A stretch of DNA of 64,000 bases, taken from Chromobotia macracanthus. Taxonomy: Eukaryota; Chordata; Actinopteri; Cypriniformes; Botiidae. The stretch covers positions 9,408,501-9,472,500 of the forward strand of contig JAZGTH010000008.1 of the NCBI GenBank assembly GCA_036877525.1. The letters are read 5' to 3'. Position numbers and translations under genes: made by a program. The first letter of the stretch is position 1. The number at the start of each line of letters is the position of its first letter. Shown piece by piece: positions 14,701-23,845 of this stretch. The notes under the pieces are model-generated. The model saw nothing but the letters and a program-made list of their open reading frames with translations, ran no database searches and was not told the DNA's origin.

Positions 14701-15934
14701 CCTCTTGGAGGTCTGGCTATATCCCCGCAGGTGCAGTAGCCTAACTTCTTAGGTTCAACCTTCCATAACAGGGCTGAAATGCACTGCTTAAACTTTTGGC
14801 AAGGTTTTTTAGACTCGGTCAATAAAGTCAGATATTAATTATTCAAGCCTGCTTTACAGCGTGAACTCTTGGCAGGAATGCTGAACATCTTCATCTTGTA
14901 TATATTTTTGAGAGAGAGTAGGAGAAAGATTTTTAATAACATTTCGAATAAAATATATGAGGTTGTCACAGTATATTAATATGGCTGCACACAAGGATGA
15001 CCTATGTCATGAGTTACTGTTGCATTACTGTGGTATAATTTTCTGTTCTGTTAGTATTTTACTTATTTTACTTAAAAGTTCCAGCCTCAAATGTGTTTAT
15101 AAGATTGTAAGAATGATGAGGCCTGATTTTACAGTTTTAATTAACTGTTTTGGCATAGATTTGGCCCCATGGGTCCGGGCAGGGTTTGTCTCCACTCTGA
15201 ATCTGTCGAAACATTTTCTCCAAGTGGTGAAAAATAGGCCAGACAAACTTATTTCTTTTAAAGGGGTCATATTATAAGGAGCCAAAATCTCTTTGTTCGT
15301 TTATGATAAAAGACTTCGTTGTACATTTTTTTTTGTGACATTTAAACTCTAAACTTTCTCCCTAGTCCAGAAACAGCTGTTATTGGAACTAAGCTGAAAC
15401 GTTAACATGTGGCCCACACACATTTACACGTCTGTTTGGTGTTTAGGAAATTTGATTAACATTGCAAGTGCTAATAAAAAATAATAAAAATGATTAATTC
15501 TTAGGATGAAGAGCCTAAACGTTAAATGCTAAGCTTAAAAGATTGGACTGATTTGATGGGCAAATAATTTTATAATAACTTCAATTTCCTTTTCATGAAA
15601 TTACAGGTTGATACTTTTATAATGACTAATTACAAACTGTCCTTATGAATGAAACCATACTAATCATGGTAAAATACTCTCACTCTTCTCTCAGGGTATA
15701 GTAAAGAGAGATGAGATTATCTTCAGGGCTGCCCGACGGAGAGGAATCCCCATCCTCATGGTGACGTCTGGGGGCTACCAGAAGAAGACCGCCCGCATTA
15801 TTGCTGACTCCATCCTGAATCTGCACAGGCAGAGTTTGATTGGTGGAGAGGCTTTAGAGGGGGTGGGACCTTCACATGTGCCACTCATGATGAGCAAGTC
15901 TGTGTCATCAGGGGCCACACTGAGTGGCAATTAA
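101..15934 (+). CDS. hdac11: Histone deacetylase 11 (class IV HDAC), 5'-partial, 8 exons in window
   Basis: Zn-dependent lysine deacetylase/defatty-acylase of the arginase-deacetylase fold, the only class IV HDAC in vertebrates (family knowledge). The joined exons give about 305 residues matching human HDAC11 (347 aa) from about residue 51 to the C-terminus. Motifs seen in order: EAREASE-like helix and LLVVHT; PNFLVQRK and RTQTGGTIM; ERGWAINVGGGFHHC with the His-His acid/base pair; GGGFCAYADITLAIK; IIDLDAHQGNG with zinc ligands Asp and His; YIMDVYNRHIYPGD; YNAGTDIL with the third zinc ligand Asp; and MVTSGGYQK with the catalytic Tyr. All exon borders are GT/AG and all phases agree. The N-terminal ~50 residues and the promoter lie upstream of position 1. 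The C-terminal ~30 residues after LNL differ from the mammalian tail, which is the variable part of the protein. Nothing in the reading frame looks broken. Identification is near certain. Confidence 0.97.
202..1664 (+). other. hdac11: hdac11 intron (exon 101-201 to exon 1665-1781)
   Basis: Contains a diverged TTAAAGG..CACCCAAAAATG inverted-repeat element near 692. Otherwise I see only AT-rich unique-looking sequence. Confidence 0.9.
692..800 (+). mobile_element. TTAAAGG..CACCCAAAAATG element, 5' part
   Basis: TTAAAGGAATAGATCACCCA followed by ATTTACTCGCCCTCCTG. The 3' limit is unclear and the matching right terminus is not found. Confidence 0.65.
1665..1781 (+). CDS. hdac11: hdac11 exon encoding WSLVVATITEIPP..TQTGGTIM
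   Basis: 39 whole codons between ctcacag and ATG|gtaggc. It encodes the PNFLVQRKVLKPLRTQTGG stretch, nearly identical to human HDAC11. Phase is 0 at both ends. Confidence 0.96.
1782..5543 (+). other. hdac11: hdac11 intron, 3.8 kb
   Basis: Holds a reverse-oriented HE1-like SINE (about 3852-4007). A non-repetitive, relatively GC-rich block at about 3280-3560 contains TAATTG-type homeobox cores. No exon-like sequence is recognised. Confidence 0.9.
3852..4007 (-). mobile_element. tRNA-derived SINE, HE1/V-SINE-like, reverse orientation
   Basis: Read on the minus strand it has a tRNA-like head (TGGTAGAGCATAAAACC.. and a B-box-like GATTCGATTGCC), then the tail whose plus strand reads GCATTTGGAATACACTTTTA, the diverged form of the GATAAAAGCGTCTGCCAAATGC tail of fish HE1-type SINEs. 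Confidence 0.75.
5544..5586 (+). CDS. hdac11: hdac11 exon encoding AGKLAMERGWAINV
   Basis: A 43-bp micro-sized exon between ttttccctag and GTGG|gtaagt. It starts in phase 0 and ends one base into the Gly codon that begins the GGGFHH active-site motif, completed at 6437. Confidence 0.95.
5587..6436 (+). other. hdac11: hdac11 intron, 0.85 kb
   Basis: Contains a 22-bp direct repeat (5776-5831). The 6060-6300 section looks unique and is richer in GC than its surroundings. Nothing coding is seen. Confidence 0.9.
5776..5831. repeat. 22-bp tandem repeat, 2.5 copies
   Basis: Two exact units starting ATGGTTGAAGACTGGATG at 5776 and 5798, plus a 12-base third partial unit. Confidence 0.92.
6437..6513 (+). 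CDS. hdac11: hdac11 exon encoding the GGGFHHCSSDKGGGFCAYAD active-site segment
   Basis: 77 bp between tcctgcag and AAG|gtgaga. It carries the tandem His residues (human H142/H143 equivalents) that act as general acid/base in class I/IV HDACs, and the glycine-rich loop after them. Together with the 43-bp exon it makes exactly 40 codons. Confidence 0.97.
6514..7232 (+). other. hdac11: hdac11 intron, 0.72 kb
   Basis: Holds a minus-strand tRNA-like SINE fragment (about 6712-6778). Otherwise AT-rich with nothing recognised. Confidence 0.9.
6712..6778 (-). mobile_element. tRNA-like SINE head fragment, second family
   Basis: On the minus strand the sequence has TGTGGTGCAGTGGGTAAGG (A-box-like) and GGTTTGAGTCTGATG (B-box-like), spaced as in a tRNA head. 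It resembles the DANA/Mermaid type of head more than the HE1 type. No tail is identified. Confidence 0.45.
7233..7295 (+). CDS. hdac11: hdac11 exon encoding FLFERVEGVARATIIDLDAHQ
   Basis: 21 whole codons between ctctctgcag and CAG|gtgagc. It contains DLDAH, whose second Asp and the His are zinc ligands (human D181/H183). Confidence 0.97.
8663..8748. repeat. Composite (CA)n-(TA)n-(TG)n microsatellite
   Basis: A CA run, then a TA run, then GTGTGTGTGT. The outer arms CATATACACACACAC (8665-8679) and GTGTGTGTGTATATG (8733-8747) are perfect inverted copies. Confidence 0.9.
9961..9987. repeat. (TA)n microsatellite
   Basis: About 13 TA units. Confidence 0.9.
10015..10077 (-). mobile_element. CAGCTAACA element, terminal fragment
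   Basis: Reverse orientation; only the GGGAAC-side end remains (TTGAGAGAACG.., then ATGTTCCCTGTTAGCTG). Confidence 0.7.
10998..11295 (+). mobile_element. TTAAAGGGACGGTTCAC inverted-repeat DNA element, complete
   Basis: Left end TTAAAGGGACGGTTCACTCA, right end TTTTTGGGTGAACTGTCCC followed by TTTAA, so the termini are inverted copies with few mismatches. Body contains TCATTTACTCACTCTCATTTA, a very common cyprinid repeat core. About 298 bp and non-coding. TTAA at both edges would fit a TTAA target-site duplication as in piggyBac-type elements (inference). Confidence 0.85.
11477..11573 (+). CDS. hdac11: hdac11 exon encoding GNGHERDFLEDRRVYIMDVYNRHIYPGD
   Basis: 97 bp between catattgcag and AAGA|gtgagt. 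It starts in phase 0 and ends one base into an Arg codon. The GNG that follows DLDAHQ and the YIMDVYNR strand are conserved. Confidence 0.97.
11574..14551 (+). other. hdac11: hdac11 intron, 3.0 kb
   Basis: One full-length CAGCTAACA element at 13327-13634. The rest is AT-rich with no recognised feature. Confidence 0.9.
13327..13634 (+). mobile_element. CAGCTAACA inverted-repeat element (MITE-like), full length
   Basis: Begins CCCAGCTAACAGAGTATGTT and ends AATTGGTAGCTTGG, a decayed TGTTAGCTGGG. The family landmarks are TTATCAAAAA.CATTCCTGCAG, a central ATATATCATATATCA, and TTTGTAACGTTTCCC. There is no coding capacity. This copy sets the forward orientation. Confidence 0.8.
14552..14730 (+). 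CDS. hdac11: hdac11 exon encoding AIKRKVELDWGTED..NAGTDILDGDPLGGLAISPQ
   Basis: 179 bp between gacttcag and CCGCAG|gtgcag. The YNAGTD motif supplies the third zinc ligand (human D261). With the previous exon it makes 92 whole codons. Confidence 0.97.
14731..15694 (+). other. hdac11: hdac11 last intron, 0.96 kb
   Basis: AT-rich. Nothing supported beyond the splice sites. Confidence 0.88.
15695..15934 (+). CDS. hdac11: hdac11 terminal coding exon, with catalytic Tyr and stop
   Basis: Acceptor ttctctcag, 79 sense codons, then TAA at 15932-15934. It encodes GIVKRDEIIFRAARRRGIP, then MVTSGGYQKKTARIIADSILNL; the Tyr of GGYQ is the catalytic residue (human Y304). The last ~30 residues, rich in Ser and Gly, do not resemble the Pro-rich human tail, as expected for this variable end. 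Confidence 0.96.
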   Translation, partial: GIVKRDEIIFRAARRRGIPILMVTSGGYQKKTARIIADSILNLHRQSLIGGEALEGVGPSHVPLMMSKSVSSGATLSGN

Positions 15935-16448
15935 TTTTTTTTTTTTATCTTGGACCTTGTCTTGCATGTCAAATCGCACCTAATGCAGACATTTAGAACT
16001 AATGTGATGTTGAAGATTGGTTGGATTAAGACTGACTCAGGATCGTAGTGTTCAAAATATTGAACTCTTTCACTCATGTATTGCTTTTTTGTGACACTCT
16101 TGGAGTGAAGTTTTAAGGTTGTTTAAGGGTACGTTCTCCCATTATACCTTTCGTTTATTTTACAGAGTGTTTTATGCAATGCTTGTTTTGCACATCGTTT
16201 TTCTGAATCTCTTTAATTAGTGCCCACTGGTGGGGCATTGAAAAGGGAATTGATTTCTTCTCGATTTATGAACAAATCCAAGGTCTATCGCACCGTCATA
16301 CGTTTCCCCGCAACTCCCCAGGTTGAGACAACCCCAGACAAAATATATTGTGTGCCAGGAGTTGATTTTATCGAGCGATTTTAAGGCAGCTCCCTCTGAT
16401 CCTAAATTAGATTTATTCAATAAATGAAATTACGACATTATGAATAAA
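15935..16448 (+). other. hdac11: Probable hdac11 3' untranslated region
   Basis: A T-rich stretch following the TAA stop, with two canonical AATAAA signals at 16419-16424 and 16443-16448. The cleavage site is inferred to lie shortly after the second. Transcript data are needed to fix the end. Confidence 0.6.
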
Positions 16449-18102
16449 TTTCAGATTCATTACAGGTTTCTTATTGCTTCGACCTGCTCCGCTATCATAC
16501 CTTAAATTATTCCCTGACATTAAATGGAAGCTGCTCTTAAGACGTGCTTTGGCGACCGGCTCATTTCAGCAGCACGCAGGAATTCTCATTTGTGTGCTTC
16601 AGCAGGTGGATCGCTGTCAGACTGAGCGCTTTCTGTCATATTATGGCTGGCAGGCTTTTGAAATGTCTTCAGGCAGGGCTGGGACTTTCTCTATTAGGAA
16701 ATAAAACTCTTCATTGGGTAGCGTGAGACACATTGCAGTTGGTTGGCAATGGCATTTCTTAAGCTGTGATCTTGTCTGCCTCAATTTAACAAAATGGGTC
16801 CTGTCATCTAGAGAGTAAACAGGAGATAATAACACTAATAACACAATTTAGAATTCCGGTTTTCCGGTTCTTTTTTCCCTCAGAACAGTAGAGAGGATTT
16901 ATTTTTAAACATCAAGTGTAGAGCGGTCTGTTCTTTCACTTGTCATTGGATTAATTGTACGTTTATAGGCCCGTTGAGTATTTGTGTGTCCTTCATTGGA
17001 TCAGCCCTAGTTATTAGATATATGTGGTTGAATATAGTTGGTTAGGTTTAAGGTTGAGTGGTATGATGGTTTACCATGCATGGTTTAGTATTAAAAGTAC
17101 TTCACATTTTCTCTTTAGATTATTTTCTCTTTTAAATTTTGATGATGCGAAGCAAAGACAGTTATGTTAAATAATTACTGACAAGCTGCACATTGCATAA
17201 CCCCAAAGTTCAAAAACAAAAGACTAAACGTAACAAACAAAACAGTTCTGGCTTCGAAATCTGTTTTGATCAGTCATTTTTGAAGCAGTGTAAATAGAAA
17301 GACTCCTGCCTACTTACAGCTGCACAGGTGGATGTATCTACCACAATATGATAGGTACAGTATAGTAGAATCTGTACAGGTCGACTGTTCTAAAGTTTCC
17401 CAGTATATATTGTCCCTGTTACAGATTTGATCTTCACAAGAAGGGGAATTATGGGTAATGAGGTTTTTTGAGCACTTGTCATAGGTTGCTTTGGAGGAAC
17501 TGTCCCTTTAATAAGTTTTTGATGCTGTTTTGTGGTGACGTTGTTTGAAAGGTGTGAATGATCATGTGTGAGTTGACTAATAAAAGATTGACTGGGAAAA
17601 CCATGGCCAGTGGGCTTCCAAAATTTTTGGAAATCCATTGCAGTGAGCATAGATAAACGGCATGTGATGCTTGAATGTGATTTAACACTTGTTTCTTTTC
17701 TTCTTTGTTTGAAAGTACCCTTCCTAAATCAAGAGCAAATGTGCACAAAGGTTTAGCGCAGCTGGTCGAAGCCGTAGCCTCTGCTAGCTTTAAATCTTCC
17801 CACCTCTTTGTCTAGTGTCTGATTTGATCATGTGAGCAATAGCAGAATATAAATTACAAGTACACATTCCTCATAGGTCGAGGTTCACTGTTTTTTTGGC
17901 AGTCCTTGATTTGCGGCCCTGCGTTTGTGCAGAAACCGTGTGATTTAGCTTTGACAAGATATCAGTAGTTAATGCTAACAAGTTATGTACGGTCTGAGCA
18001 GAAGTTCAGGTTTTATGCATTCAGTGTACAAACAGTTCCATAAAAATGGAAATGGCTTCAGATATTAGACTTGCTGATATAAAGCGTCCCCTGTGTCAAT
18101 CT

Positions 18103-18372
18103 CCCAGCTAACATTTTTAGATTTTAAGAACAATTCCTTAACGTAACAAAACATTATTTTGAAAGTTCTAGGAATGTTTGAAACATCCAGTTTATTGCTT
18201 GGATACAAGAACATATTTCAAACTTTTTTTAATTCAGTAACGTTTTTTAAGCGTTCCACTAAATACTTAGGAATAACATTTTTGATATTTGATATAACGT
18301 TAAACATTTTCTACTAATGTTACTGCAAGAATGTTTTGATAACTTTTGGGAGAACGTTCCCTGTTTGCTAGG
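18103..18372 (-). mobile_element. CAGCTAACA element, near full length, reverse
   Basis: Starts CCCAGCTAACATTTTTAG and ends GAACGTTCCCTGTTTGCTAGG. Central landmarks are present, including TTACTGCAAGAATG. Confidence 0.8.
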
Positions 18373-20106
18373 TCTGAGCTAAAGTTCGAGCTACAGGTAC
18401 CTTGGATTATCAGAAGCTTTAGGTAATCAGAGATACCCAAAGTCGTCCAAGAAGGGCACTGAATAGGAGAGATGTTTACCTGTTTGGGAATTGTAAAATT
18501 TGAGAATTGTTAATGGCTTTTAATGTCTTGGGTTCTGGTTATGTGTCTGTTGTCAGGGATGTTGCTCTTTTGCTGCAGGGATCTTGGTAATGGACACTAA
18601 TGAGTGTACTTTTCCTCCCTTTCCTTCCTTCCTTTTAGTCTCTAATGAAAAGCGTCAAAAGGATGCTTGTGAAGGTCACTTGAAAGACGTGAACCCTTTA
18701 GCGCTAGCCAGCAGTTTAATGGATTCATCGTGAAATGGGCCATAGTGGTCCTGGTTGAACAAATGACTTACTGGTGACGGGAATTTTACGTGGAAAGAGC
18801 TAGAAGGGATGTGAAACTCTTCCTGACATTTGGTTTGGCAGCTTGATAAAGATTACATAAACATTATTTAATAACATTTGAATAATAATTGTTTCATTCC
18901 TTTCCAAACAATGAACGTCTTATGCACTTGATGCGATATGTGCCACACCATGAAACAAATGTTGATAACAAGGTTAATTTTATTCTTTTCTCTTAAATTA
19001 TTCTTGCTATACTTAAAATGAACATAGTGCTCTCTTATTTAACTCAGCACTCATAAGTGTGTTTGTTTAAATCTGTGTTTTATGTTTATGAATATTCCAT
19101 TCATAAAACTGATATATGGCGCTTTAACAGCTAACAAAAGTGCCAGATGTGATGTTATCTCAATGCATTTATCATGTTCTTTTGTATTTGGCACTTTTTT
19201 GAATTTCCATGTAAGAGTGGAGAAAATAAATCATACCTAAAAATCCAATTACAGAAGACCTCATGTTTATTATACACTATATATGTTAAAACTTCATATG
19301 ATATATACGGCTTTTCCCCCCATCAGCAAAGCATCTTCAAACACCTTCTGGTTTATTGTTTGAAAGCCTCTCCATCAGAAGACAAATGTTGAAAGTGTTC
19401 TGCTGAGCGGAGAGAGATATGTGCTCTATTATTTATCAGCTCGGCTTTCAATCTCTTTGTTAACTTGTTTGTATTGAAGCACAGGAGCAGATATCATCTA
19501 TTTATACATATGAGAATTAATTATGGAGGGGCATATGGATGTTATACTGCTACAGTCCTGCAGCATCAGCAGAACTTACTGGACTTTCCTGATGGTTTGC
19601 GTACGGCGAGAACAGTACAGACCATTAATCAGATAAAGTTAGATGCCAATGAAGTACTTGGGAAGAATATTGAATTACTACAACTGACATTGATTGGACA
19701 ATTTTGGTCCTCTTCTCCTTATGTAAGTTTTGGCTAAATCAAGCAGTCAAGATTTGGCTGGTTAGTATGTTGTTAGCAGGTTACTTGTGATTTATTTCTT
19801 AGGTGATTGGATTAAAATGTTTGGCGAGTCCATGTGCAAGAATGGCAGATTTCACATCACATACTTTACTTACAGCGGATTGACTGCTTCAGAAATGAAC
19901 AGGATTGAAAATGAACAGCTTTCTTCAGGTAACATTGGCTTTGGGGAAAGTGAGAGAAATCTATAGTGATCTGTAAAACGTATGTATGCTAAAATCCATT
20001 CCGGCTTTCAGATTTATGAAAATGATATGGAGAAGTGCTTAGGGTCGCATCAGTTTTTTTTAAATTTTCTTTGTGGCACTTGCTGGTTTTTGGAAACTTA
20101 AGCAGC

Positions 20107-20149
20107 AATAATAATAATTACAATTACAATAATTACAATAATAATAACA
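20107..20149. repeat. Imperfect (AAT)/(AATTAC) repeat
   Basis: AATAATAATAATTACAATTA and related units. Confidence 0.8.
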
Positions 20150-20533
20150 AGAAAGAGGGAACTTTGTATTGTTCACATCTGGAAGAGAGCCGCATGTTTT
20201 TTGTGCATACAATTGTTTTCTCTGTATCGCACGCATGTGGTCTTAGATCAAATGCAAGACAGTTTTGATGCAAAATTGTATAAATGAGGTCCAGTGTATT
20301 TCAGTATATCCTGCCTAAAGTATCCAAAACTATACTACAGAGATTTTATTATATGAATGTTTACTTTTCAAATAGGTTATGGAGTGACACACTGACCAGC
20401 TTTATGATAGGCCAGCCCTGTGATAGATCACCCCACCCTGCACTGATCTCATGACTCTTTTTCAGGATGTGTCTGTGACTCAGCGTTCAAATGCCCGAGC
20501 TCACTGACGTCATGCCAGCCGTCCATCTGAGAG

Positions 20534-20752
20534 CTACAAAAGCTGCTCAGATACATCCTTATCCAGACGCCCCATCGCCTGTTCTTTCCAGGCTCTCATT
20601 AACACCGCTGTACGCTGTTTACAGAGTCTGAGGTAATGAGTTTGGGTCCCTGATTCCTCACACTTCAGTTTAAAGGCCTTCTTGGAAGCTCTCTGCAGGA
20701 GATGCTGGAGTGTTCTTTCCTTACTTGGGGAAGATATGCCTTCTTGAGACAT
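20534..20752 (-). CDS. Candidate small protein or last exon, 72 codons, unrecognised
   Basis: An ATG-initiated frame (ATG at 20752-20750, A at -3) ends in TAG. The product is basic and probably helical: it starts MSQEGISSPSKERTLQHLLQ and ends KDVSEQLL, with Lys/Arg/Gln-rich middle segments and three Cys. Third-position GC is near 50%, above the local AT-rich background. On the minus strand a pyrimidine tract and CAG lie 8 bases before the ATG (about 20761-20780), in a phase that would extend the frame, so this could be a terminal exon. An AATAAA on the same strand lies at 20350-20345, about 185 bp past the stop. I recognise no family. Frames of this length arise by chance in 64 kb, so this is only a candidate. 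Confidence 0.3.
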   Translation of the reverse strand: MSQEGISSPSKERTLQHLLQRASKKAFKLKCEESGTQTHYLRLCKQRTAVLMRAWKEQAMGRLDKDVSEQLL

Positions 20753-21140
20753 CTTTAGAGCTGTGTTGAAAGAAAAATGTAATTTTGTTTGACACTAAAT
20801 ATTTCATATTGAGTGCTGACTGGGACTGTTCTGACAGTTGTATGTCTGCCTGCTTTGTATTTGTATTTTATTGATTTATTTTAATGCATTTTTTTTATGA
20901 TAAAGGGCTACAGGTTCGCCATTCAGTCATTGTGTGTTGAATTTATTAAATACAGTTGCTGAATTGGATTTGGCGTTGGAAAGCTGAAACAGTCGGAGCT
21001 GAGGTCTGTCTGCGTGTAAAGTGGCCTAACCTTGTAAGAGTGCTTTCAGGAGACATGTTTTACAGTAAGAGGGGAGACATGTTTGAGCTCAAGAGTCTGT
21101 GGGGGCCAATATCATTTTCCAAGATTTAGTAAATAAAGCC

Positions 21141-21350
21141 TTAAAGAAATAGGTCACCCAAAAATTTCCCTTCATTTATTTGCCCTCATGTGGTTCCTAA
21201 CCCGTATTATTTTCTTTCTTCCGAGATGTTAGACAGAATTTATGACCTGCTGTTTTCCATACAGCTACAGTGGATGAATCATACCGCCATGAAGTATCGG
21301 TAATGTTCTGTCGACTCTTGCGCGGTATTTTAAGTCTTCAAAAGTCATGT
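21141..21350 (+). mobile_element. TTAAAG..CACCCAAAAAT element, 5' part
   Basis: TTAAAGAAATAGGTCACCCA, then CATTTATTTGCCCTCATGTG. The 3' limit is approximate. Confidence 0.65.
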
Positions 21351-22404
21351 TAAACTTTACAGAATGAACAGATTATCAGGCTACTCGCTCATAATCTTGT
21401 TTGTGCTTGTGTTCAGTTTAAAAATGCTGATGGTTTGATATTATAGGCAACAAATGCCACTGGTTCTTACATTTCTGTGACTGATCACATGACTGAGCGT
21501 GACAATGTTTGAAAAATGCAACAACAATAAGTAGGTCTAGAAACATATATCAGGAGATCATGATCACGTGAACAACTTTTTTGTTTGTTTGATTTTGTTT
21601 GTTTACATAATGTAAATAATGATTTTGGATAATAATTTTTTTAAACAAATCCATTCCATTAATATTATTAATCCACTGTTTCATTCCATGCTTTCGCAGT
21701 CCATTGCACAATACAAAGGAGAAACAGGACAGAAATTGCTTTGTGATGTTAACTCGGCCAAAGGCGTGCGGCCCACTCTCCAAACGAACCGAGGTGGGAG
21801 ATCTCCGCTCTTACCCAATTTAACACCTGACCGGCATCCGTTTTCCACACAGAACCGGGTGACACTGTTAGAGAAGGCCACTCATTCCCCATGTTACTCT
21901 CTGCAGGCTGGATCAGCTCATCCACTAGTCTAATGGCTGACACCCATTGAGCGGTGTGTATCGTAAAGGCAATTCAATATAGATGGAAATGAGATTAGAC
22001 TGTGTTATGAGATCACACTTTTCCAGTTCGGCTAAGCAGGTGCCCTGTTGCTATTCAAGGCTGTTCTGCAGATTTTTCTGAGGGGAGCAGGTGCAGAAGT
22101 TATTGTGTGCATTCAATCTCTTGTTTGAGGTAAGCACGTTCCTGGAAATATTTTGAGACGGAATAAATTTTCAATTGCATTCTAAAGCTCTGCTATTTAT
22201 TAAAGCACTGTCAGTCATTTTAAAAGGCATTTCTTAAAAGGCGCTTGTCTGGCACCTCAAGACAATTTAGCTCTGCAGAAATGCAAAACAGTGGATTACA
22301 TTTTTAGCTAAATTTGAATGTATAATTGTGATTATTATGTATTAGTTACACTGCTATCATTATTATAGTTCATTTTTGATCATTTTTATATGAACACATG
22401 AAAA

Positions 22405-22613
22405 TTAACTGTAGTTTTACCACAGTTTACACCAAAATACCATGGTTACTACAGTTAAACCATAGTAACCACAAATTGCTACAGCAACCATGGTTTTACT
22501 GTGGTATTTGTAGTAAAACAGTAGTTATATAAATGGGAATCAATGTGCCAAAAGATAATGGTTTCTACATTACACTTTACCACATACTGTAGTGAAACTA
22601 CAGTACATTTTTG
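22405..22613. repeat. ACCATGGT-rich palindromic repeat, copy 1
   Basis: Alternating ACCATGGTTACTACAGTTAA and CAACCATGGTTTTACTGTGG segments allow extensive fold-back. Likely a non-autonomous DNA element; family not named. Confidence 0.55.
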
Positions 22614-23645
22614 GAAGGGTTACAAAATTACTCTTGTAATTTTTCCCTATTATCTGTTCAATATCACTGAATTCGGTGTCTTGAAGTATCACATCTTTCT
22701 CTGTGACAGCCCTAGGGTTAATAAAACCAGCAAACAAATAAACATTCTTTGTTTAGCCAATCAGAAGTTTTGAGGTGCTTTTCGTTTTGCCCCTTCATAG
22801 GAAAGATCATATATATGAGCAACAAGAAGCCGATATGCCAACTTCCAGAGGCAAATGATATGCGTGGTAGATAAAGTGGATAATTTAAATGTATTGCCTT
22901 AATAAACTTTATAAGCAGTTGTTAGTTTGTGACTAAGTTTGGCAGAAATTCTAGAACAGCTTTCAGCACCTTGAAATATAATGCCGTAATCAGTTACTGC
23001 AGTGACTGCTCTGAACGTGTCAAAGCTTCTGTCTAGTATTTGTTTAGCTCCCCGTCTTGCTTCTGTAAAGTGACATCTGTGCTGCTAGGGTGTGATCCCG
23101 GGTTGGTCATTGCTGATTGATGTCAAAATGATTGGAACAGCTGGGCCATCTCAAACTGGGCTTGACGCCAGCTCTCACACGTCAGCTCTCAAAAGACAGT
23201 CCATCACCCTTGATAAGTGGTACCTGGATGAGGTCCAGAGTGCAGAAACTCAGTCTGTGAGAGCTGTTATTAAAATGCTGTCAGAGGGATTTTCCTTCAA
23301 AAGACTTCGGCCAACAATATGACACGCACCTTGTTTGAGGTGGGTATGTTTTTGTCGAGGTTCTTGTTTTTCAGCATCAGCATATCAGCAGGATATGAGT
23401 TAGCCTTTGCTAATTTTGCTGACATTACACTGATGTTTGATAGTACATCAACTTGACATGTTTAAATAGAAGCTTAGCCAGATAAAGTAATCCAGGATCT
23501 ATTAATGACTACTGGGTGTAACCCTCTAAGCGGTGGTTTGTATGTACAATGTTGTCATGCTGTTGTAACTCTGACATCATTGTTGTTTTTCATATAGAGG
23601 TTGTTTCTCAGCCAACTGTATCTAAAGTATCTCATCCAAATCCAT

Positions 23646-23845
23646 TTTGTACAAAAATATACCATGGTTTTACCATGTAGAAAACCATGGTTACATAGAT
23701 AAACCATGGAAGCCACAAATGAACAAGATTCTGCTACAGAATCCATTGTTTAATGGTAGTATTGAAGTACTGTGGTTATACAAATGGTAATCAATATTGC
23801 AAAAAACATGTTTAGTACACTTTTACTATAAGAAAACTATGGTTC
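23646..23845. repeat. ACCATGGT-rich palindromic repeat, copy 2
   Basis: TATACCATGGTTTTACCATG, AAACCATGGTTACATAG and the shared ATACAAATGGTAATCAAT core relate it to copy 1, about 1.2 kb away. Confidence 0.55.

Noticed and set aside
21619..21933. Overlapping frames on both strands around 21.6-21.9 kb
   Set aside because: Frames open on both strands of a GC-richer patch are typical of composition effects. No motif or splice support.
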